Position numbers and translations under genes: made by a program. A model generated the notes under the pieces. That model was not told the DNA's origin, made no database searches, and was given only the letters and a program-made list of their open reading frames with translations. A stretch of 64,000 nt of DNA from Flavobacterium buctense (GTDB lineage: Bacteria > Bacteroidota > Bacteroidia > Flavobacteriales > Flavobacteriaceae), in the NCBI RefSeq assembly GCF_014486695.1, contig NZ_JACTAB010000006.1, positions 62,001 through 126,000 on the forward strand. The letters are read 5' to 3'. The stretch's first letter is position 1; every line of letters begins with the position of its first letter. Positions 1-7,846 of the stretch are shown here, in pieces.

Positions 1-395
1 TACTTCTCATACTCGATTAATTCTCCTAGATCTGTTTCAAGAATCATTTTTTCATTATCTAGGTATTTTATTTTTGATTTTCTACTACCATAGAGGGTAA
101 TATAAATTATTTTAAAACCACCAAATAAGCCTCTTCTCAATTTTATAAAAGATGAATGATTATTAAGTGGTATTCTACCATTTTCAAATTTATCTTTTTC
201 AAATGTGTTCATTTGACCGTTTTTTCCATCAAAAGAATATTGATAAATTTCACTTGAATGATTATTTTTTATAACCCAATTACCCTTCAGTATTCTTTGA
301 ACGTCATCTTTGGTATTACAACATTTTAGTTTTTGAGAATTACAATTTAATATTGAGAGAAAGAAGAAAGTAAAAATTAAAACCCTGAATTTCAT
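1..395 (-). CDS. Small lipoprotein, C-terminus cut off by window edge
   Basis: An open frame reads leftward from an ATG at 393-395 and leaves the window without a stop, so about 131 residues are visible. The N-terminus is a basic-hydrophobic signal (MKFRVLIFTFFFLSILNC) ending in a lipobox with Cys18, so it should be an envelope lipoprotein. The mature part starts with a Cys-Cys pair and a segment of the type LKGNWVI followed by beta-strand-like sequence. This faintly recalls small lipocalin-like lipoproteins of Bacteroidota, but I cannot name a family. The function is unknown. Confidence 0.7.
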   Translation of the reverse strand, partial: MKFRVLIFTFFFLSILNCNSQKLKCCNTKDDVQRILKGNWVIKNNHSSEIYQYSFDGKNGQMNTFEKDKFENGRIPLNNHSSFIKLRRGLFGGFKIIYITLYGSRKSKIKYLDNEKMILETDLGELIEYEK

Positions 396-496
396 AAGAT
401 GTAGTGTCGTTAAAAATTACCGCTAACTCATCGATATATACCATAATCAAACAAGTCTATAACAAATATAAAAAAATTCCTTCTTGAATCGTTCCG

Positions 497-718
497 TTAT
501 TCTTTTTCGGGAGTCAGATATTCGGGTGTAACGGTCAGCAGATCAAAAATGGAACTCTGAAGTCCATTTGCTGTAGTCCGAAGCATTGCTGCAAGAGTCC
601 GAAACTTGTTCGCGAGAATCCGAAGCTTTTTCGTGTGAGTCCGAAGCTCGTTTGAGGGAGTCCGAAGCTCGTTTGACGGCTGCGAAGGCTTGGAAATGCT
701 GTAAAGTTGGTTTTTGGG
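497..718 (-). pseudogene. Stop-free remnant ending a lost protein, carrying heptad repeats
   Basis: On the minus strand, 73 codons are open between a TGA at 719-721 and the TAA at 497-499. There is no upstream ATG. The translation is a run of 7-residue units of the form LRTxxNx, encoded by the 21-bp repeats, followed by a protein-like tail ending SIFDLLTVTPEYLTPEKE. The tail looks like a genuine C-terminus more than random translation. The frame lacks a start and the units are degenerate, so I read it as the end of a decayed gene. It could equally be chance openness created by the repeat. Confidence 0.25.
554..700. repeat. 21-bp tandem repeat array, about seven units
   Basis: Five clear units start at 575, 596, 617, 638 and 659, each beginning agtccgaa (617 has aatccgaa). 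A degenerate unit lies on each side, at 554 and 680. The last two clear units differ at only two bases. The 21-bp period keeps frames open on both strands, giving ESEARLR-type heptads on plus and LRTxxNx on minus. Units are contiguous with no spacers, so this is a minisatellite and not a CRISPR array. Confidence 0.85.
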
Positions 719-782
719 TCAAAAAAGTTCTTTATCTATTACCTAATGAATGTTTTCTGTTTTTCAACTAACTTAATGAAGG

Positions 783-1172
783 CTAAAACACTTTCTCCAC
801 TTGCCACAAAGAAATCTCCGGTGGTCCGGCTAAAAAGTTTCGGGCATTGGTAATGAATTGTTGTAAATGAGGTGTTTTCATATGCTCGTTTCCGTAATAA
901 ACAGCATCTTGCCATTCTTCATAAAGCAAAATATTCGTTGGGTCTTTGGGGTCAACATGGAGTTTGATACTCACAAAATGAGGCTCTTTTTTAACTTCCT
1001 CAATCAATGCAGTTAAGTTATTGATAACTTCTTCACTTTTATTGGGTTGGGTTTTGTATTTCACCAAAACTATGGAGTTTTTTGAAGCTAAAGTTGATGG
1101 GTTATTCCAACTCAAACAAAGGAATGCCATCAACAGTATAAAAATCGGAAGTACTCTTTTGATCGTTTTCAT
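783..1172 (-). CDS. Exported antibiotic-biosynthesis-monooxygenase (ABM) fold protein
   Basis: This 129-residue protein has an N-terminal hydrophobic export segment (residues 1-30). An ABM/YgiN-like ferredoxin-fold domain follows: NSIVLVKYKTQPNKSEEVINN near the start, then LLYEEWQDAVYYGNEHMKTPHLQQF with the usual E-W and H positions. Members are small quinol monooxygenases or heme-degrading-like enzymes; the substrate here is unknown. A longer in-frame start at 1253 lies inside the ridA terminator hairpin, so I use the ATG at 1172, which gives a normal signal sequence. A TACCTTTA box near 1193-1200 would be a plausible promoter. The periplasmic location is inferred. Confidence 0.75.
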   Translation of the reverse strand: MKTIKRVLPIFILLMAFLCLSWNNPSTLASKNSIVLVKYKTQPNKSEEVINNLTALIEEVKKEPHFVSIKLHVDPKDPTNILLYEEWQDAVYYGNEHMKTPHLQQFITNARNFLAGPPEISLWQVEKVF

Positions 1173-1228
1173 GAAGCTGGTTTTTGGTTGAATTGTAAAG
1201 GTAAGCAATTGGTGTTTAGGTCTATAAA

Positions 1229-1264
1229 TAAAAAATCCTTCATTGTTATACACAATAAAGGATT
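1229..1264 (-). terminator. Rho-independent terminator after ridA
   Basis: The inverted repeat AATCCTT (1234-1240) / AAGGATT (1258-1264) has an inner pair CATTGT/ACAATA. Read on the minus strand it is followed by a T-run. It lies about 40 bp past the ridA stop. Confidence 0.85.
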
Positions 1265-1304
1265 CATCTATTTTTAATCTGTAAACTGAGACTGCGACTG
1301 TAGG

Positions 1305-1691
1305 CTATTTAATCGCTGTCATCGAAATCTCTACATTCACCCCTTTAGGCAAACCGGCTACTTGTACCGTTTCTCTTGCCGGAGCCGTACTTTCATCAAA
1401 GTAACTTCCGTACACAGCATTAATTCTGGCAAAGTCACCCATATCCATGATGAAAATAGTCGTTTTTACCACGTTGTCAAAAGTCATGTCAGCCGCTTCC
1501 AAAACCGCTTTCATGTTTTCCATTACTTGTTTGGTCTCAGTTTCGATATCGTCTAAAACCAATTCCATCGTACTCGGATTCAAAGCAATTTGGCCTGAGG
1601 TGAATAAAGTATTACCTACTAAAACCGCCTGGTTATAAGGTCCAATCGGTGCCGGTGCTTTGTCTGTAAAGATTATTTTTTTCTCACTCAT
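1305..1691 (-). CDS. ridA: RidA family reactive intermediate/imine deaminase
   Basis: At 128 residues this has the family length. It hydrolyses reactive enamine/imine intermediates (2-aminoacrylate type) released by PLP enzymes, in the cytosol. The C-terminal signature PARETVQVAGLPKGVNVEI contains the conserved Arg that binds the substrate carboxylate. Conserved IGPYNQAV and LFTSGQIALNP blocks lie at the N-terminus. It is followed by its own terminator. The start ATG sits directly behind a short AT-rich repeat (1692-1716). It is separated from the upstream lptD-like gene by only 23 bp, so the two may be cotranscribed. Confidence 0.95.
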   Translation of the reverse strand: MSEKKIIFTDKAPAPIGPYNQAVLVGNTLFTSGQIALNPSTMELVLDDIETETKQVMENMKAVLEAADMTFDNVVKTTIFIMDMGDFARINAVYGSYFDESTAPARETVQVAGLPKGVNVEISMTAIK

Positions 1692-1716
1692 AATTCACAA
1701 TTTACAATTCACAATT
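1692..1716. repeat. Short AT-rich direct repeat (aattcacaatt type)
   Basis: Three degenerate copies of an 8-9 bp word (aattcaca / atttaca / attcaca) fill the gap between lptD and ridA. A related element lies at 10617-10651, also directly upstream of an ATG. This looks like a dispersed flavobacterial intergenic repeat. Confidence 0.5.
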
Positions 1717-4381
1717 ATCTTAAGGTTCTGTCCGGAAGCGAACGTCTGTCCCATTTGATGTCGCTCAACACACCGGATTTGATTCCGATAAAGAATCCCC
1801 AATAAGCATTCTCGCCAAACGGTACCCAGTTGAAATCCATACGCCAACTCAACAAATCTCGTTCAAATCTGAATTGGGTAAACGTAACACCTCTTTGAAC
1901 AAAGTCATATCCGGTGGACACCCCAATTTTCCATTTAGGCGTCAAATCAGTATTCATCGAAATCATGATTGAATTTCCGGTAATTTCTTGTTCCCTACTA
2001 TTGTTAGAATAAGTTAATGAATAGGCCAAAGTCATGTCCCAAGGCAATTCGTATTTGAAAAATTCTGTCGGTGGTTTTTCTTCCCCATCATCTTCCTCGA
2101 ATTGGCTTTGACGTCGGTCACTCAAATCGGTATTGGTCCCGAATAAATCATCTTCACGACCGCCATTTCGTTTGCCCTGCTCGTTTTTCTTATCATCACC
2201 ATCGCCATCTTTGCTCGAAAAAGAGTAGTTCAAAGTCATATTGGCACTGGTCATTCTAAACAAACTTCCTCCGTTGTCAATATTCCAAGTATCAATTCTT
2301 CGTCCGGCATTGTTAATCGCATACGGATCTAAAGTCGCGGCAAAGTTAATATTCATCTTTTGATTCAATATCTGTGTTCCACCGCTGACACGCATTGGAG
2401 ACCATCGCAAGGAATCAGCCGTAATGTCATAACTGGTTGAGAAATTTAAGTTGTTTAACAGCATCACTTTTTTAGGTTCAGTTGCGGTTGAATCTTTGTC
2501 GGTTACTTTGGCTTCAAAAGTATTGCTTAAGTTGAAACCAACATTGTTTGACATATTTTTTCCGGGAGCGCCAAAAATACCGCCGTCAAAACGGGTGTAG
2601 TCTTTTACCATGGTTCCGCTGCCGTCCGGGTCATAAGTGTCGAAATATTTTTCAAAACTCGGCGTATAACTATATGTAATGTTTGGTCTCATTACGTGTC
2701 GGATGGCCTGTATCTTTTTAGTTTCCCCTAAATTAAAGGTTCCGTATATTGTAGTTCCAACACCGGCTGTAAAAGAATAAGTTCTAAAAGCATCAAATCC
2801 TTGTACTTCAGTGTCAACTACTTCATTAACGTTGGCATCATATTGTTTCCGTATGGTTTTTAAATACCAAACTTCATTATAATTTACCGAAGTGGTAGCG
2901 CTGAAGTATTTGAATATTTTAAAGTTGGTACTCAACGGAATGCTGTGTTGAAACCCTACTTTAGCATCGCGAAACATTTCCGACTTAAAGAAAAGTGAAT
3001 CCGTGGTTTGAATTCTGTTTTCACCTCTTAGGTTGTACTGTAAATTGATGTTTTTGAAAAATCCTTTTTTGATTCCGTCTTTTGGGGCAAAAGGAAAAAT
3101 CCTGTCCACGCTCATTTGTAACGTAGGCAAAGTCATGTTGATTTGCTCTGTATTGGTGTTTTGTGAATGAGTTGCGGTTAGAGACAAGTTGACCTGAGGC
3201 ACCGAATTAAACGTTTTTGAATACGAAATCGAAGAACTCAAAGTGTTATTTAAACCCGAACTCACATTCATCTGATTTAAAGATTGGCGGAAATACTGGC
3301 TACTTCCTAAGTTCACCGAAGCCGAGAATCTTGAGTTTGGATTTGATTTTCCGTCTTTGGAGTGTGACCATTGAATGTTGTAATTGTTGGCTCTCGAATA
3401 ATCAGGATAACCTCTTTCGCTTTGGATTAAATTTTCAAAACGAACATTGATGTTTCCTAAGAATTTATAGCGTTTGGCATAAGAGGACTCAAATCGGAAG
3501 CCATAACTTCCGTTGGTAAAATAGTCGCCTAAAATTGCTAAGTCATAATGGTCACTCAAAGCAAAATAGTAACCACCATTCTGTAACGAAAAACCACGTG
3601 TATTACTGTCATTATAAGTAGGCATAATTAAGCCTGAACGCGCCTTGTCCGACATAGGGAAAAAAGCAAATGGCAAAGCAATTGGTGTAGGTACATCAGC
3701 AATCACCATATTGGTTACGCCAACCACTACTTTTTTACCGGGAACTAATTTCACTCGGTCCGTTTGGAAATAATATTCCGGATTGTCAATGTCTTTGGCT
3801 GTGGTAAAACGAGCGCCTTTCATGAAATAAACCGAGTCGTTTTCCTTTTTGGTGATCCTCGCTTTGATGTTCATTTCCCCTTGTTGGCTTCTCGAATTCC
3901 ATACTAAAGCTTTTTTAGTTTTAGTATTAAATCGAATGGAATCCGGTTCTACTACATTGGCGCCTTGTTTAAAAACCGGTCTTTGCGTAAGGTTTCCTAA
4001 TGAATCTTTGATTCTACCTGCGTAAATTTCATCTTTTTGGTAATCAATTACAATGATGCCCGATTTTAATTCGATATCTTGATAATAAACTTCTGCTTTG
4101 TTGTAAAGGGTGATGAGTTTTTTCTTTTGGTCTAATTTTTCATAGTCAACCGCTTTCCTTTTTATTTTACCATCTAAAAAAGCTTTCTTAGGTTTGATGC
4201 TGTCCTTTTTAGTGGAATCAATCACTTTGGTCAAGTCTTTTAACTCGACTTTAGTGCTATCTGCTTGGTTTTTAGCGGGAAAAGGATTGTTTTTTGGAGG
4301 TAAGTCTTGTGAATATGTTTTCGCGTTTCCCAATGTTAGGAAAATTGTTAAAAAAACGATATTAAATAAGTTTCTTTGCAA
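1715..4381 (-). CDS. lptD: LptD-like outer membrane LPS assembly protein
   Basis: A large outer-membrane protein of about 888 residues. After a signal segment (LFNIVFLTIFLTLGNAKTYS) comes an OstA/LptA-like beta-jellyroll (YNKAEVYYQDIELKSGIIVIDYQ..., first ~230 residues). A long LptD barrel region follows, including ALPFAFFPMSDKARSGLIMPTY and many aromatic-ended strands. LptD inserts lipopolysaccharide into the outer leaflet. An acidic/polar insert (DGDGDDKKNEQGKRNGG) lies near residue 735. The frame opens with a TTG at 4441, but a TAAGTTTG promoter box (4429-4436) lies inside that extension. I prefer the TTG at 4381, which gives a compact signal peptide. Either start could be right. Confidence 0.85.
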   Translation of the reverse strand: MQRNLFNIVFLTIFLTLGNAKTYSQDLPPKNNPFPAKNQADSTKVELKDLTKVIDSTKKDSIKPKKAFLDGKIKRKAVDYEKLDQKKKLITLYNKAEVYYQDIELKSGIIVIDYQKDEIYAGRIKDSLGNLTQRPVFKQGANVVEPDSIRFNTKTKKALVWNSRSQQGEMNIKARITKKENDSVYFMKGARFTTAKDIDNPEYYFQTDRVKLVPGKKVVVGVTNMVIADVPTPIALPFAFFPMSDKARSGLIMPTYNDSNTRGFSLQNGGYYFALSDHYDLAILGDYFTNGSYGFRFESSYAKRYKFLGNINVRFENLIQSERGYPDYSRANNYNIQWSHSKDGKSNPNSRFSASVNLGSSQYFRQSLNQMNVSSGLNNTLSSSISYSKTFNSVPQVNLSLTATHSQNTNTEQINMTLPTLQMSVDRIFPFAPKDGIKKGFFKNINLQYNLRGENRIQTTDSLFFKSEMFRDAKVGFQHSIPLSTNFKIFKYFSATTSVNYNEVWYLKTIRKQYDANVNEVVDTEVQGFDAFRTYSFTAGVGTTIYGTFNLGETKKIQAIRHVMRPNITYSYTPSFEKYFDTYDPDGSGTMVKDYTRFDGGIFGAPGKNMSNNVGFNLSNTFEAKVTDKDSTATEPKKVMLLNNLNFSTSYDITADSLRWSPMRVSGGTQILNQKMNINFAATLDPYAINNAGRRIDTWNIDNGGSLFRMTSANMTLNYSFSSKDGDGDDKKNEQGKRNGGREDDLFGTNTDLSDRRQSQFEEDDGEEKPPTEFFKYELPWDMTLAYSLTYSNNSREQEITGNSIMISMNTDLTPKWKIGVSTGYDFVQRGVTFTQFRFERDLLSWRMDFNWVPFGENAYWGFFIGIKSGVLSDIKWDRRSLPDRTLR

Positions 4382-4428
4382 AGGTTTAATGCTATTTTTG
4401 TAGAAATATGGCTTGGTTTTTGACGTGG

Positions 4429-4436
4429 CAAACTTA
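4429..4436 (-). promoter_or_regulatory. Bacteroidota -7 box for the lptD-like gene
   Basis: The minus strand reads TAAGTTTG, an exact TAnnTTTG match, about 48 bp before the preferred TTG start. A possible -33 TTG lies at 4452-4454, giving a spacer of about 15 bp, which is short. Confidence 0.45.
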
Positions 4437-4512
4437 AACAATATTTCCGCTCAAAAATAGGTAAATATTACATTTATGACCGCCGGGTTTTAATTTAAAT
4501 TAACTTTTACAA

Positions 4513-5637
4513 ATGAAATTAAATAATAAGAACATTCTTTTCTCGATAGTTTCGATGTTGTTCGTTTGTAGTTGGGCATGGTCTCAAAACGGTAAAGCAT
4601 TCACAGTGATACTCGATGCCGGTCATGGCGGGAAAGATCCCGGGAATTCCTATCATGGTTTTGTTGAAAAAGAAATTGCATTAAAAACCACACTCAAAGT
4701 TGGCAAACTTTTAGAAAGTGAGAAGGATATAAAGATTATTTACACCCGAACTACAGATGTTTTTATCGAATTGGTCAACCGACCAAAAGTAGCCAACAAG
4801 GCCAATGCAAATTTATTTGTTTCTATTCATTGCAATTCGGTAACCAATCAAGTGCCATCCGGAACAGAAACTTTTGTGATGGGATTGTCTCGGGCCAATA
4901 TGAATTTAGAAGTAGCCAAAAGTGAAAACTCGGTTATTTTATTAGAAGACAATTACAAAGAAACTTACCAAGGATTTGATCCGAAGAAACCGGAATCACT
5001 AATTGGTTTGACCATGATGCAGGAAGAAAATTTGAATAGCAGCATTGATTTGGCTACTAAGATTCAAGATAATTTCACCAACAACTTAGAGCGTAAATCA
5101 AGAGGTGTGAAACAACAACCGTTATGGGTTTTAGATGCCGCTTACATGCCGAGTGTCCTAATTGAATTGGGTTTTTTATCCAACAAAGAAGAAGGTGAAT
5201 TTCTGAATTCTGATGAAGGACAAAATAAAATGGCAAGTCAAATTGCCGAAGCCATCATCAAATACAAAAAGGAGTATTTTAATGAGGCATATAACACTAA
5301 CGAGAATGTAAAATATTTGGATAGAAAGGTTGTAAAGGAAGTTGCTGAGCCTATTGCGGTCAAAGCAGAAGAAACTGCCCCAACTGCTAATGTAAAAGAA
5401 GGTTTGTATAAAATCCAATTGTTTGCAACTTCTAAAAAAAGAGAGACCACTTCGCCTGATTTTAAAGGGCTTAAAAATATTTCATTTACCTTGGAAAATA
5501 AATTATACAAGTATTTTTACGGGAGTGCTGTCAGTTTGGAAGAAGCTAAAAAGTTAAATGAAGAAGCCAAAAATCAAGGTTTTCCGGATTCGTTTATTGT
5601 TACCACCGTTGGAGGAAAAACAGCTGCCTTCAAATAA
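4513..5637 (+). CDS. N-acetylmuramoyl-L-alanine amidase with C-terminal SPOR-like domain (copy 1)
   Basis: A 374-residue exported enzyme (signal ending SWAWSQ). The Amidase_3 domain spans about residues 30-255. It has zinc ligands in ILDAGHGGKDPG, the EKEIALK glutamate and SIHCN, and the catalytic Glu in VLIELGFLSN. It cleaves the N-acetylmuramic acid-L-alanine bond during daughter-cell separation or wall turnover. The C-terminus (about 295-370, YKIQLFATS...YKYFYGSAVSLEEAKKLNEEAKNQGF) has the SPOR pattern that binds denuded glycan at the septum. A second homologous gene follows 38 bp downstream. It is divergent from the lptD-like gene. Confidence 0.92.
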   Translation: MKLNNKNILFSIVSMLFVCSWAWSQNGKAFTVILDAGHGGKDPGNSYHGFVEKEIALKTTLKVGKLLESEKDIKIIYTRTTDVFIELVNRPKVANKANANLFVSIHCNSVTNQVPSGTETFVMGLSRANMNLEVAKSENSVILLEDNYKETYQGFDPKKPESLIGLTMMQEENLNSSIDLATKIQDNFTNNLERKSRGVKQQPLWVLDAAYMPSVLIELGFLSNKEEGEFLNSDEGQNKMASQIAEAIIKYKKEYFNEAYNTNENVKYLDRKVVKEVAEPIAVKAEETAPTANVKEGLYKIQLFATSKKRETTSPDFKGLKNISFTLENKLYKYFYGSAVSLEEAKKLNEEAKNQGFPDSFIVTTVGGKTAAFK

Positions 5638-5675
5638 TTAAAAAAAATAAAGATATTTTGAAATTGATAAAACCA

Positions 5676-6827
5676 ATGAAAGGAATTACGTTAGTAGGTA
5701 CGATTTTATTATTTATTTCCAATTTGACTTTTGCCCAATCGGGAAAGTTTAAAGTGGCTCTTGATGCCGGTCACGGGGATCACGATTACGGCGCCGTTTA
5801 CAACGGACATATTGAGAAGAAAATTGCTTTAGCAGTAGTGCTTAAAGTTGGGAAGATTTTAGAAAACAAATCCGATTTTGAAGTTATTTACACCAGAAAA
5901 AATGACACTTTTGTTGATTTAATTGAACGGGCCAATATAGCCAACAGAGCCGATGCCAATATTTTCATATCGATACACTGTAATGCCAATAAAAATGCAG
6001 CGGCTTGCGGTTCTGAAACCTATGTAATGGGTATGTCGAAAAATGCGTCCAATCTCGAAGCGGCAAAGAAGGAGAATGAAGTAATCACCATGGAGAAAGA
6101 TTACCAACAAAAGTATAAAGGATATGATCCAAAATCTCCCGAAAGCATGTTGGGAACAATTGTGATGCAAGAAGAATATTTAGAAAACAGTATCTCCTTG
6201 GCAGGAAAAATCCAAAGCCATTTCATAGATGATGTCAGCAGTAAAAGTCGTGGTGTAAAACAAGCGCCATTCATGGTGTTACACAAAGCTTACATGCCTA
6301 GAGTATTAATAGAAATGGGCTTTATTTCTAATCCGGCAGAAGGGGCAAAGTTAGACTCAGAGGCAGGACAAAATGAATATGCCGAAGCGATAGCTAATGC
6401 CATTATCAACTACAAAAAAGAATTTTACGGTTCGGGTGATGTAAATGATGTTAAACCATCTCAAAAAATAGAAACGATAAAAATTGATTCACAGGCAACT
6501 CCAAAACCGGTGGTAAAAAATCCGGAAATTAAAAAAGTTGAACCAAAACCTGAAGTTATTCCAAATACGGGTATTGCCACGTTCAAAGTACAACTATCTG
6601 CCAGTGGCACTAAGTTAGAAACAGTACCCAGTAATTTTAAAGGCCTAAACAATATTTCGGTTTCCAGCGAAGGTTCTTTGTACAAATATATGTATGGCGA
6701 AACCACAAGCTATGATGAAGCCAAAAAATTATTGGCAGAGGCCAAAGCCAAAGGGTATACATCAGCCTTTGTAATCGCCTTCAAAAACGGAAAAAAAGTT
6801 TCAGTTCAAGAAGCATTAAAGCAATAA
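5676..6827 (+). CDS. N-acetylmuramoyl-L-alanine amidase with C-terminal SPOR-like domain (copy 2)
   Basis: A tandem paralogue of the preceding gene: signal peptide to LTFAQS, then Amidase_3 with VALDAGHGDHDYGAVYNG, IEKKIAL, SIHCN and VLIEMGFISN. A longer Pro/Lys-rich linker (about residues 255-300) leads to a SPOR-like C-terminus (FKVQLSASGTKLET...YKYMYGETTSYDEAKKLLAEAKAKGY). A TTG start at 5658 would add six residues; the ATG at 5676 gives the better signal peptide. It probably shares a transcript with copy 1. The catalytic set is complete in both, so neither is obviously a dead copy. Confidence 0.92.
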   Translation: MKGITLVGTILLFISNLTFAQSGKFKVALDAGHGDHDYGAVYNGHIEKKIALAVVLKVGKILENKSDFEVIYTRKNDTFVDLIERANIANRADANIFISIHCNANKNAAACGSETYVMGMSKNASNLEAAKKENEVITMEKDYQQKYKGYDPKSPESMLGTIVMQEEYLENSISLAGKIQSHFIDDVSSKSRGVKQAPFMVLHKAYMPRVLIEMGFISNPAEGAKLDSEAGQNEYAEAIANAIINYKKEFYGSGDVNDVKPSQKIETIKIDSQATPKPVVKNPEIKKVEPKPEVIPNTGIATFKVQLSASGTKLETVPSNFKGLNNISVSSEGSLYKYMYGETTSYDEAKKLLAEAKAKGYTSAFVIAFKNGKKVSVQEALKQ

Positions 6828-6853
6828 TAATAAGGAGTTTTAGTATTTTATTT

Positions 6854-6861
6854 TAACTTTG
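6854..6861 (+). promoter_or_regulatory. -7 box for the MCE gene
   Basis: TAACTTTG is an exact TAnnTTTG match 17 bp before the TTG start of the MCE gene, leaving a leader of only about 10 nt. It suggests the MCE/Fe-S stretch can be transcribed separately from the amidases. Confidence 0.5.
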
Positions 6862-6878
6862 CCAAAAAACAAATAGCA

Positions 6879-7835
6879 TTGAAAATCACGAGAGAAATCA
6901 AGACAGCAATCCTAGTTATTGCTTCTATTTTATTGTTCATTTGGGGGTATAGTTTCTTAAAAGGGAGAGACTTGTTGTCAAACTACCACAAATATTATGT
7001 GAAATACAGTAATGTTGACGGTTTGGCTTCCTCGTCACCGGTTGTAATCAACGGATTAGTTGTGGGTAAAGTAAATTCAATCGAGTTACAGAAAGACTGG
7101 ACTTCATTAGTGGAATTGCAAATCAATGGCGATTATAAAATCCCCAAAAACAGTGTAGCCGAATTGTATTCTCCGGGACCAATCGGTGGAAAGCAAATTG
7201 CTATATTACCCAATACAGAAACCAATGAGATTGCGGTTTCAGGTGATTTTTTCCAATCAGGCAATAAATTAGGTTTAACCGAAGAAGTTTCCAATCAAAT
7301 CAAGCCTATAAAAGAAAAACTGGATAAGGTTTTGGAAAATGCCAATACGATGTTGGTCAACGTCAACCAAGTCTTAGATGAAAAAACCAAGCAGAATTTA
7401 AGAAGCAGCCTAGAAAACCTAAACGCTACTCTAGCCGAATTTAAACAAGCTTCGACCACTGTCAATCAAATGTTGGCAGAGAACAAAACAAAAATAGCTA
7501 CAACAGTATCTAATTTTGACAAAACATCGGCTAATCTAAAAACCATGTCTGATTCTTTGGCAAAAGCCAATATCGGACAAACGGTTAGAAACTTGGAGAA
7601 AACATTGGCTAGCGTTGATAAAATCATGGCCGATATGGAAGCAGGCAAAGGGACTTTAGGTAAATTAGCCAAAGACGATGCACTCTATACAAATTTTGCC
7701 AAAAGTGCCAAAGAATTGGAATTGCTTCTGCAAGACTTGCGTTTGAACCCAACAAGATATGTTAATGTTTCTTTATTTGGGAAGAAAAACAAACCTTATA
7801 AAGCGCCTATAAACGATACCCTCAATAAAAAATAA
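6879..7835 (+). CDS. MCE/MlaD family lipid-transport periplasmic protein
   Basis: A 318-residue protein with a TTG start. One N-terminal membrane anchor (AILVIASILLFIWGYSFLKG) is followed by an MCE domain (about 37-115; YSNVDGLASSSPVVINGLVVGKVNSIEL and YSPGPIGGKQIAILP). A long helical region (about 140-290) follows, rich in NANTMLVNVNQVLDEKTKQ-type coiled coil. MlaD-type proteins form hexamers that shuttle phospholipids between inner and outer membranes with an MlaEF ABC transporter. No mlaE or mlaF is nearby, so its partners must be elsewhere. Confidence 0.88.
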   Translation: MKITREIKTAILVIASILLFIWGYSFLKGRDLLSNYHKYYVKYSNVDGLASSSPVVINGLVVGKVNSIELQKDWTSLVELQINGDYKIPKNSVAELYSPGPIGGKQIAILPNTETNEIAVSGDFFQSGNKLGLTEEVSNQIKPIKEKLDKVLENANTMLVNVNQVLDEKTKQNLRSSLENLNATLAEFKQASTTVNQMLAENKTKIATTVSNFDKTSANLKTMSDSLAKANIGQTVRNLEKTLASVDKIMADMEAGKGTLGKLAKDDALYTNFAKSAKELELLLQDLRLNPTRYVNVSLFGKKNKPYKAPINDTLNKK

Positions 7836-7846
7836 AACCCTAAGCC

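Noticed and set aside
554..700. CRISPR-like periodic repeat
   Set aside because: Units of 21 bp are contiguous and degenerate with no unique spacers, and no cas genes are nearby.
586..771. 61-residue plus-strand ORF
   Set aside because: It is a by-product of the 21-bp repeat, which keeps several frames open; there is no promoter or domain, and the tail is not protein-like.
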